A stretch of DNA of 24,429 bases from Bryobacterales bacterium (lineage in GTDB: Bacteria; Acidobacteriota; Terriglobia; Bryobacterales; Bryobacteraceae). Shown piece after piece: positions 15,088 to 21,355 of this stretch. The stretch spans positions 1-24,429 of the forward strand of contig JAEUQE010000126.1 of NCBI GenBank assembly GCA_016789785.1, given 5' to 3'. A model generated the notes under the pieces. It searched no databases. It was not told the origin of the DNA and saw only the letters and a program-made list of their open reading frames with translations. Positions within the stretch are counted from its first letter, which is position 1. Each line of letters begins with the position of its first letter. The translations under genes and the position numbers were made by a program.

Positions 15088-15825
15088 TCACTTCACGCTG
15101 ATCACGACGAACAGCGCGGTGTCCTGGTCCATATTGGCTTTGCCAACCACAGCCTTCTGTCCATCGCGCACATCGACGCTCATGGCGAGCTTCGCGATCT
15201 GCGTTCGCGATGGGCCCCCACCACGGTTTGCAACGAAGGAGAAATTGTCCAGGTGGAACATACGGCCAGAAGCCTCTTCGCTGCTGGTCACCCAGAAGGA
15301 TGCGTCATAGGTGTAGGGCACCGTGCCACCCGAAGGGTCGGCCAATTGCCCTTGCATGATGGGAGGGTTGATGTTTGTACCTTCGCGCGTCCGCAGGTAC
15401 TGAACGTCCAGCAGGCGGTAGCTGGCATATGGAAAGATGCCGCGCAACTGTTTGATGACGGGGTCAAGTTCGGCGGGAGTTTTGGCGTCGGATGGTCTCG
15501 CTGAGCCGGTCACCACCCACATGATGATCTCGGCGCTGCGTGCGGGTGGCGGGGGGACATCGAAGCGCTTCACTGCTTCCTCCACGGCTTGAACGATTGC
15601 TGGTGTCCCGGTCACGGACAGCATCTTCAGTTGGGAGTCGCCCCTCAGTCCCGCGCCGAAGTTATCCAGCAGTTTCATCATTGCGTTGAACTGCGAGCCG
15701 GTCACGTGCTTCACCGGGACGAGCTTCGTCACGAACTTCGGAGGAGCGGACCCGGGCTTCTGCTCCTCCTGTGCGAACGCGCCGGCGAGCGACGCCACCA
15801 ACATCGCGATCACGATTCTCCTCAT
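15088..15825 (-). CDS. Exported protein with secretin N-domain-like region, third gene of sigma operon
   Basis: 245 residues. A signal peptide (MRRIVIAMLVASLAGAFAQ) is followed by a segment resembling the small N1/NolW domains of secretins: KLVPVKHVTGSQFNAMMKLLDNFG, then LKMLSVTGTPAIVQAVEEAVKRFDVPPP. There is no secretin pore domain. The second half (residues ~100-245) is strand-rich and ends in LFVVISVK; I do not recognise it. It starts inside the stop of the anti-sigma gene (ATGA overlap), so it is co-translated with it. A periplasmic partner of the anti-sigma factor, or an envelope protein under this sigma factor's control, is the likely role. This is inference from context. Confidence 0.7.
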   Translation of the reverse strand: MRRIVIAMLVASLAGAFAQEEQKPGSAPPKFVTKLVPVKHVTGSQFNAMMKLLDNFGAGLRGDSQLKMLSVTGTPAIVQAVEEAVKRFDVPPPPARSAEIIMWVVTGSARPSDAKTPAELDPVIKQLRGIFPYASYRLLDVQYLRTREGTNINPPIMQGQLADPSGGTVPYTYDASFWVTSSEEASGRMFHLDNFSFVANRGGGPSRTQIAKLAMSVDVRDGQKAVVGKANMDQDTALFVVISVK

Positions 15826-16409
15826 AGTGCTCCTTCTTTCTTCTCGTCGGACTGTAGATAGATGACGACGTTGGGGTCGTCGGTGACCAGCTTCACCACG
15901 AGCCGTGGTACGCGGGCGTCTTCCCGGGCCGTTGTTGAGGTTGCCATGGAACGCGCCGGTTGGGCGCGACGCGGCTTTGCGGCGGGGACTGGAGTGCTCT
16001 TTCTGATTACGGCCACCGGTCTCTCCACGGCCGGCGTCGGGAGCGCGACTTGTGGAGTACGCGCCACGGGAACACTGGGCGGATCCACCGGGACCAGGGC
16101 ATCAGGGCGCCACAGCGATCCAGCCACAATGATCACCACCGCTGCCGCCGCCGCAAGCCATCGTGCGCGAACCGGCGTGATGACGCGGCGTGAACTGCTT
16201 TGCGGAATCGCGTTCATCACACGGTGATGAAGCTGCGCGACCGCGAAGTCGGGAACATCGTCCATGCCGCGCAAGGCTTCCGAGTTCGCCTCCAATTCGG
16301 CGAGCAGGGCGGCGCAACGTGCGCACTGATTCACATGGCTTCGAACCTCATCGGGCATCGCGCCATCCAACGCTTCGGCGATCCGCACCTCCCACTGCTC
16401 ACAACTCAT
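15822..16409 (-). CDS. Anti-sigma factor with zinc-binding zf-HC2 domain
   Basis: 195 residues. The anti-sigma zinc finger is at the N-terminus: C3, then H25-x3-C29-x2-C32 (HVNQCARC). One membrane helix at ~83-100 (RWLAAAAAVVIIVAGSLW) follows, then a proline/alanine-rich stretch to ~160 and a short C-terminal domain VPRLVVKLVTDDPNVVIYLQ. The N-terminal part should bind and hold the ECF sigma factor at the membrane; the outer part senses an envelope signal. GGAGG five bases upstream supports the ATG. The gene overlaps the end of the sigma gene by 11 bp and the start of the third gene by 4 bp, the usual sigma/anti-sigma arrangement. Confidence 0.88.
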   Translation of the reverse strand: MSCEQWEVRIAEALDGAMPDEVRSHVNQCARCAALLAELEANSEALRGMDDVPDFAVAQLHHRVMNAIPQSSSRRVITPVRARWLAAAAAVVIIVAGSLWRPDALVPVDPPSVPVARTPQVALPTPAVERPVAVIRKSTPVPAAKPRRAQPARSMATSTTAREDARVPRLVVKLVTDDPNVVIYLQSDEKKEGAL

Positions 16410-16980
16410 GACTTCCTCCCCAGTTCGTACGACCCAGTGCCCGCGAGACCAGCTTGCGCAGTTTCAATCTCGCCTGATAGATCTGTGCGCGAACCGTTGC
16501 TTCCGTGGTACCGAGCGACTCGGCGACCTCGGCTGTCGACAGGCCTTCGATGTCGCGCAGCACCACGGCAGCTCGTTGTCTCGGCGGCAGATCGCCAAGC
16601 GCGCGGTCAACAGCCTGCTTGCGTTCCTGGAGCAACAGCCCATGCTCGGCGGCTGCTGCTTCCGCAATGTTGTCTTCGACGGGCGTATTCCGGCGGCGGG
16701 CGCGCAGCATGTCGAGGCAGACGTTGGTGGTGATCCGGTAAAGCCACGGCGCGAAGTCCTTCCTGGCGCGGAGCTGATCGAGGTTTCGATAAAGGCGCAG
16801 AAACGCCTCCTGCGCGGCATCCTGTGCATCTTCCGGATTCCCCAACAGCCGCATGGCGATGCGCAGAACCGGCCGCTGATGCGCCGTAAGGATCTGCTCG
16901 AACGCCTCGTGATCGCCAGTGCGGGCCCGATCGACCAGCGATGTCAGGAGTTCCGGAATCAGTGTCAAAGTTGCGTTCAC
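16399..16980 (-). CDS. ECF RNA polymerase sigma factor (sigma-70 group 4)
   Basis: 193 residues with a GTG start. Region sigma2 spans ~24-95 (DHEAFEQILTAHQRPVLRIA, GNPEDAQDAAQEAFLRLYR, FAPWLYRITTNVCLDMLR). Region sigma4 spans ~122-175 (ALGDLPPRQRAAVVLRDIEG, then the helix-turn-helix STAEVAESLGTTEATVRAQIYQ). There is no region 3, as expected for ECF factors. AAGG lies close to the GTG (about four bases); an ATG ten bases further upstream is in another frame. It directs polymerase to a small regulon and is held inactive by the product of the overlapping downstream gene. Autoregulation is typical for the family, but I could not define a paired ECF promoter upstream; a CCGTATACC lies ~20 bp before the start. 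Confidence 0.92.
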   Translation of the reverse strand: MNATLTLIPELLTSLVDRARTGDHEAFEQILTAHQRPVLRIAMRLLGNPEDAQDAAQEAFLRLYRNLDQLRARKDFAPWLYRITTNVCLDMLRARRRNTPVEDNIAEAAAAEHGLLLQERKQAVDRALGDLPPRQRAAVVLRDIEGLSTAEVAESLGTTEATVRAQIYQARLKLRKLVSRALGRTNWGGSHEL

Positions 16981-17037
16981 GGCCCTTCATGGAGGTATAC
17001 GGGCCGGGGAGCCGAAGCGTGTAGAAGAAAATGCAGT

Positions 17038-19281
17038 TTATTCGAGACGGCTCTGTTCGGCGATCGCGGACGCGATTTCCTTCTCGAACCGCAGCACCGC
17101 GGCTTGGACGAGATCGGCGTCGGCGGCGCGAGCGGCACGCTCCAACTCCGCGCCGGCGTCCCCAAGGCCCGGGAATCCGTAGCCCCGGCTCATGCCTTTG
17201 CAGTCGTGCCCGATGCGCTGGATTTTGACGAAGTCCCGATTTTCGAGGGCCCGGCGGATTTCCGAGGCGTCCCGCTGACGGCGGGAGAGGAATTGAGGCC
17301 GCAGCTTCGCAATTGGGTCAGCAGTTTGTGGCTTTTGGCTGGCGTTCATCCGCGGAGGCTGGTGAATCAGGCGGGCGATCGCCGCGACGAGATCCTCGCG
17401 TTCGACGGGCTTGGAGAGATGATCATCACAGCCGGCCTGGATGCTCTCACCGGCGGCGTGCACCAGCGCGTGCGCGGTCAGCGCGAGGATGGGGACGCGA
17501 GGCACGCGGTTTCGGGTCTCCCATTCCCGGATCTGGCGCGCGGCGGTGTAGCCATCCATGACCGGCATCTGAACATCCATCAGTATGATGTCGAACGCCG
17601 CTTCGCAGCGCATGTCGAGAGCCTCCTGGCCATTGGTGGCGAAAGAGAGGTCCACCGGTAAGTGGGCGAGATAGGCCTGAAGCAGAACCACGTTTTCGGG
17701 ATTGTCTTCGGCTACCAGGATTCTGGTTCCGCGAGGGACAGCGAATCCTGGCTCCGGCGCGGAGGCGGCAGGGCGTGGATCGGCGGGAAGCGCCGCGACC
17801 GTTTCCGATTGCGCTGCCTCTGGTTTGGAGCTGGCCGGCGTCAGTGCCGCGGTGAAGACGAAGGTGGAGCCTGATTCCTGCCCTGGTTCGAGCCAAATGG
17901 TACCGCCCATCATCTCGACCAGCGTGCGTGCGATGGTCAGGCCAAGACCGGTCCCGCCAAAGCGGCGGTTCATGGAGCTATCCACCTGTTGGAAGGCGTC
18001 GAAGATGGCGTTGGCCTTCGCCGCCGGTACGCCGCAGCCGGTGTCGGACACCTTGAACTGGATCAATGGCGGTCCCAATTCGCCACCAGCACAATCGACC
18101 CGCAGATCGATTTCACCCTGCGCGGTGAATTTCACTGCGTTGCCAAGCAGGTTGAGCAGAACCTGCTGCAGACGTTCGGGATCGCCAATCCAGGCGTCTT
18201 CCAGACAGTCATCCACGTGGCAGCGCAACTGGAGACCTTTCTCGCGGACGGCAATCGCCACCGTGGACACAGCGTCGGCGATCATGCCACGCAGCGAGAA
18301 AACACGTGAATCCAGGGTGAGCTGGCCGGATTCGACTTTGGAGATGTCGAGGATGCCGTTGATCAGCCGGAGAAGCCGCTTCATGTTGCGTTGCACGATG
18401 TTGATCTGTTCGCGCTGGTGCTCCGTGAGCCCTTCTTCGAGCAAGAGACTGTTCATGCCGAGGATGAGATTCATCGGCGTGCGGATCTCATGGCTCATGC
18501 GGGCGAGAAAGTCGGTTTTGGCGCGATTGGCCAGTTCCGCGGCACGCTTGGACAACTCGAGTTGCTGCTCGTATCGGGCGCGCTCGGCAATGTCGATTAC
18601 ATTGCAGAGGATCAACGTACCGGCCGGGGTCTGGACGGAGTTCAGATGGACCTGAATGGGGATTTCCGCTCCATCCTTGCGGCAACCGGCAAGCTCCCGG
18701 CCCGCCATGGCGTTGATGCGAAACAGACGTTCGCGCAACTGGCGGTGGCCTGCCCGCAAACGGCAGGGCAGGAGGATCTCGATCAGTTGGCCGGCGAGTT
18801 CGTGGCGGGAATAACCGAACAGCAGTTCGACGGCGCGATTCACCGTTCGGATGCGGCCGGATTCGTCGAGCAGGAGCAGTCCGCTGGGCGCGAGTTCCAT
18901 GGCCAGGGCGAACGCTTCCTGGTCGGACTGGCAGGCGGACACGTCCTGAACCAGACATGCGTAGCGGCGTTGAGGATCAGCGGTCTGCTTCAGTGTGATG
19001 GTGACCAAATGACTCCGTAGAGAGCCGTCAGGCCGCATGGCGCGCACGGAGATGGCTGCCGGTGCGGACGCGCGCACGGAGCGGAGTGCTTCCTCCGTGC
19101 GGGTGTGATCCTGGGGATGGATAAAGGACCGCCACGTTCGTCCTGTGACCTCGTCCAGAGAGCGCCCGAGCATCTCCGCATACTCCCCGTTGGCCTGCTC
19201 GATGCATTCGTATGGATCGATGGACAGAAAGCCGCAGCGGGCCGCCAGGACGGTCGGTAGAAGTTGGTCGGTGGCAGTCAT
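17038..19281 (-). CDS. Hybrid sensor histidine kinase (PAS-PAS-HisKA-HATPase-REC-Hpt)
   Basis: 747 residues. PAS domains occupy ~10-118 and ~122-235. HisKA has H264 in MSHEIRTPMN; the ATPase has N381 in LLGNAVKFT, G1 DTGCGVP at 413-419 and G2 GGTGLGLTIA near 442. A receiver at ~518-640 has E525/D526, D569 in ILMDVQMPVMDGYTA and K624. A C-terminal histidine phosphotransfer domain has H692 in RIGHDCKGMSRGYGFPGL. All four phosphorelay residues (His-Asp-His plus ATP site) are in one chain, so only an external receiver is needed for output. No membrane span is visible. A GGGGG run precedes the ATG by about four bases. It is divergent from a single-domain response regulator 137 bp away, the likely last step of the relay. 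Confidence 0.93.
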   Translation of the reverse strand: MTATDQLLPTVLAARCGFLSIDPYECIEQANGEYAEMLGRSLDEVTGRTWRSFIHPQDHTRTEEALRSVRASAPAAISVRAMRPDGSLRSHLVTITLKQTADPQRRYACLVQDVSACQSDQEAFALAMELAPSGLLLLDESGRIRTVNRAVELLFGYSRHELAGQLIEILLPCRLRAGHRQLRERLFRINAMAGRELAGCRKDGAEIPIQVHLNSVQTPAGTLILCNVIDIAERARYEQQLELSKRAAELANRAKTDFLARMSHEIRTPMNLILGMNSLLLEEGLTEHQREQINIVQRNMKRLLRLINGILDISKVESGQLTLDSRVFSLRGMIADAVSTVAIAVREKGLQLRCHVDDCLEDAWIGDPERLQQVLLNLLGNAVKFTAQGEIDLRVDCAGGELGPPLIQFKVSDTGCGVPAAKANAIFDAFQQVDSSMNRRFGGTGLGLTIARTLVEMMGGTIWLEPGQESGSTFVFTAALTPASSKPEAAQSETVAALPADPRPAASAPEPGFAVPRGTRILVAEDNPENVVLLQAYLAHLPVDLSFATNGQEALDMRCEAAFDIILMDVQMPVMDGYTAARQIREWETRNRVPRVPILALTAHALVHAAGESIQAGCDDHLSKPVEREDLVAAIARLIHQPPRMNASQKPQTADPIAKLRPQFLSRRQRDASEIRRALENRDFVKIQRIGHDCKGMSRGYGFPGLGDAGAELERAARAADADLVQAAVLRFEKEIASAIAEQSRLE

Positions 19282-19418
19282 ATCCCCCAGCTTGAGAAAT
19301 TCGAGTGGCAGGTGCTCTCAGATGGAATATCGTTTGCATTTCGCTCGGGAAGAACTGATGGCAAGAAAGTGTCATATTTTTTTTCAAGTGCGGGCAAATC
19401 TTTCCGATGAGTTAGCGC

Positions 19419-19874
19419 ATGACGACACCGAGCGTTGTTTGGGCAAACAGCCGGCCTCCGGTTGATATCCCGGCCTGTACCAGTGGGGCAGATCGTGTAA
19501 TTCGGGTGCTGATGATCGAGGACAATCCGGAGCAGGCGGAGTGGAACCTCATCGCACTTGAGAATTCGGAAGAGCCGCGATTTGAGTTGAGTTGGGTTTC
19601 GAGTCTGGTGGAGGGGATGATGACGATCCGCCTGAGCCAGATCGATGTGATTCTGCTCGACCTGGGTCTTCCCGAGTTGGAGGGCTATCGGAGTCATACG
19701 GCGATTCGCGCGGCGGCGCCGCTGGTTCCCGTTGTGGTTCTGACCGAAGACATGCGCAAGGAGAGCCGCAGACTGGCGCTTTCCGGTGGAGCGCGAAGCT
19801 ATCTGCTGAAGAGTGCGACGTCGGCGGAGGATCTGCGCCGGGAGCTGTGGCGCGCGGCGACCGAACGCTGGTGA
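19419..19874 (+). CDS. Single-domain response regulator
   Basis: 151 residues. After a ~27-residue N-terminal stretch comes a receiver domain: E34/D35 acidic pocket in LMIEDNPEQAE, phospho-acceptor D81 in ILLDLGLPELEG, T109 in VVLTED and K131 in YLLKSA. There is no output domain after residue ~145, so it works by protein contact or as a phosphate carrier. The ATG at 19419 has only a weak GAG seven bases upstream, and the true start could be later, close to the IRVLMIEDN strand. It is divergent from the hybrid kinase, whose Hpt domain could phosphorylate it. The shared 137-bp intergenic stretch is AT-rich around 19373-19385 and shows no confident promoter. Confidence 0.88.
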   Translation: MTTPSVVWANSRPPVDIPACTSGADRVIRVLMIEDNPEQAEWNLIALENSEEPRFELSWVSSLVEGMMTIRLSQIDVILLDLGLPELEGYRSHTAIRAAAPLVPVVVLTEDMRKESRRLALSGGARSYLLKSATSAEDLRRELWRAATERW

Positions 19875-19886
19875 GGGGTTCAAAGG

Positions 19887-19914
19887 GCATGTTGCCGCCT
19901 GCATGTTGCCGCCT
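19887..19914. repeat. 14-bp tandem duplication
   Basis: GCATGTTGCCGCCT occurs twice in direct succession (19887-19900 and 19901-19914) and continues with GCA. It begins 13 bases after the response regulator stop. Two copies probably reflect replication slippage; no function is evident. Confidence 0.6.
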
Positions 19915-19957
19915 GCACTGCGCCTTGCTGATGCGAATTCAGCCGCAAATTTAGGCC

Positions 19958-19988
19958 GGAGCCAAGCGTCCCGGCTCCTCGGGACGCT
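19958..19988 (+). other. Interleaved hairpins / possible H-type pseudoknot or terminator
   Basis: Two perfect stems interleave. GGAGCC (19958-19963) pairs with GGCTCC (19973-19978), and AGCGTCCC (19965-19972) pairs with GGGACGCT (19981-19988). The 5' arm of the second stem lies in the loop of the first, and the 3' arm of the first lies in the loop of the second. They are therefore mutually exclusive hairpins or form a pseudoknot. There is no T-run. The position, 84 bases after the response regulator and ~160 bases before the DoxX-like gene, fits either a 3' end structure or an upstream control element. Confidence 0.45.
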
Positions 19989-20133
19989 GTCCGGGCTGCC
20001 CGCCACCCTCAGCCCCCATGCTCGCGACGCCCACCCATCCGAACTGGCAACCAGGGCAAAGGCCAGTGCCCGGGGCACGCATGACATCTTCACGGCGCTC
20101 ACCTCGGGATTCGCCATCCGTCCCCGCAGACTT

Positions 20134-20143
20134 CGCGTATACT
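20134..20143 (+). promoter_or_regulatory. CGCGTATACT -10 element before the DoxX-like gene, probable leaderless start
   Basis: TATACT (20138-20143) matches the -10 consensus at 5 of 6 bases and ends six bases before the ATG at 20150. There is no Shine-Dalgarno sequence. The whole decamer is identical to the one at 1344-1353 on the other strand. No -35 is recognisable. Apart from the tandem repeat and hairpins listed separately, 19875-20149 contains no gene I can support. Confidence 0.45.
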
Positions 20144-20149
20144 ACTTCG

Positions 20150-21349
20150 ATGTCTGCACCCTGGCCCCTGTGGCAGCGGATCACCTTCCGCTTCGCTGTT
20201 GTTTATTGGCTTTGCTACATCTTTCTCACCGAATGGCGCGCGCCTGTCGTGTGGGCCGCGAGGCAGTTCTTCGGCATTACCATCACGGTCTTCCCCGCCG
20301 GCAGCGGTGACACGACCTTCAACTACATCCAGGTCCTGTTGTTGTTCGTGACGGCGGCCAGTGGAGCCCTGCTGTGGAGCGTCACCGGGCGGCGAACAGA
20401 CTACGCCACACTGCACGACTGGTTTCGCGTGCTGCTTCGCTACTGGCTGGCAGCAGTGCTCCTCAGCTACGGCATGGCGAAAGTGTTCAAGGCGCAGTTC
20501 CCCTTTCCTGCACCCGAGCGGTTGTTGCAGGCCTACGGCGAATCGGCACCCATGGGCCTGCTGTGGACGTTCATGGGATATTCGCGGCCCTACAATCTCT
20601 TCACGGGCCTTGCCGAAGTGATCCCCGGCGTGTTGCTCATCTTCCGCCGCACCACCACTCTCGGCGCGCTCCTCGCCATGGGAGTGATGGCGAATGTCGT
20701 CGCCCTCAACTTCTGCTACGACGTTCCGGTGAAGCTTCTCTCCTCGCATCTACTGCTCACGGCGGTGGTGCTGGTGCTGCCCGAAACAAAAAGGCTCCTG
20801 GATGTCTTTGTGCGAAATCGCTCCGCGGAGGCCGTCCACCTCGATCCGCCGTATCAGCGCCCGTGGATGCGCAAAACCGCAACCGTCCTGCAGGCTCTCG
20901 TCCTGATTGGCCTTCTGGCGGCGGAAACCTATCAGGGGTATGTCGGGGAACGCGAATGGGGCGACCTCGCTCCAAAGCCCGCGCTGGCCGGAGTGTATCA
21001 CGTGCAGGAGTTCTCCTCGAACGGCCGGACTTACGAGTATCCCGAGACGCATCATCTCGCCTGGCGCTACTTCACCATTGGAAGGAGCGGCGGCGCCGTC
21101 CTGCGCATGAACGGATCGCTGGAGCGCATGCGCCTCAAGGTAGACACAAGCACGCGCCTGATCCTCGCGAATCAGGGCGAGTCCGCGTTTACCTGGAAGT
21201 ACACGGAGCCCGATGCGACTCATCTGGAGGTGAGCGGCGATCTCGAGGGTGAGCATTTCTCCGCCCGTCTGCGACGCATGAACGACCGTGAGTTCCCCCT
21301 GATCAACCGCGGCTTTCATTGGATCAGCGAATTTCCATTCAACCGCTGA
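20150..21349 (+). CDS. DoxX-like integral membrane protein with extracytoplasmic C-terminal domain
   Basis: 399 residues from ATG 20150; the open frame extends upstream, but that part is low-complexity and the first membrane segment begins only at residue ~8 of this start. The N-terminal ~260 residues contain several membrane helices with a DoxX-like core: LLRYWLAAVLLSYGMAKVFKAQF, GLLWTFMGYSRPYNLFTGLAEVIPGVLL, then RTTTLGALLAMGVMANVVALN. A last helix at ~240-255 (VLQALVLIGLLAAETYQGY) leads to a ~140-residue soluble tail rich in strands (GVYHVQEFSSNGRTYEYPETH, FTIGRSGGAVLRMNGSL). DoxX relatives are linked to quinol oxidation and redox stress, but the role here is unknown. It is convergent with the deiminase-like gene, six bases apart. 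Confidence 0.72.
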   Translation: MSAPWPLWQRITFRFAVVYWLCYIFLTEWRAPVVWAARQFFGITITVFPAGSGDTTFNYIQVLLLFVTAASGALLWSVTGRRTDYATLHDWFRVLLRYWLAAVLLSYGMAKVFKAQFPFPAPERLLQAYGESAPMGLLWTFMGYSRPYNLFTGLAEVIPGVLLIFRRTTTLGALLAMGVMANVVALNFCYDVPVKLLSSHLLLTAVVLVLPETKRLLDVFVRNRSAEAVHLDPPYQRPWMRKTATVLQALVLIGLLAAETYQGYVGEREWGDLAPKPALAGVYHVQEFSSNGRTYEYPETHHLAWRYFTIGRSGGAVLRMNGSLERMRLKVDTSTRLILANQGESAFTWKYTEPDATHLEVSGDLEGEHFSARLRRMNDREFPLINRGFHWISEFPFNR

Positions 21350-21355
21350 TGCCCG

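Noticed and set aside
13708..15504. Long plus-strand open frame of ~600 codons
   Set aside because: It lies antisense to the Gfo/Idh gene and the secretin-like gene, which have clear motifs; the translation is Gly/Ala/Arg-rich without domain features, typical of a GC-rich shadow frame.
19373..19385. T-run as an intrinsic terminator between the hybrid kinase and response regulator
   Set aside because: The eight-T run lies between divergent gene starts and has no GC-rich hairpin before it.
20018..20149. Longer N-terminus for the DoxX-like protein
   Set aside because: The 44 extra residues are Pro/Ser/Arg-rich, and the -10-like TATACT lies inside this stretch six bases before ATG 20150.
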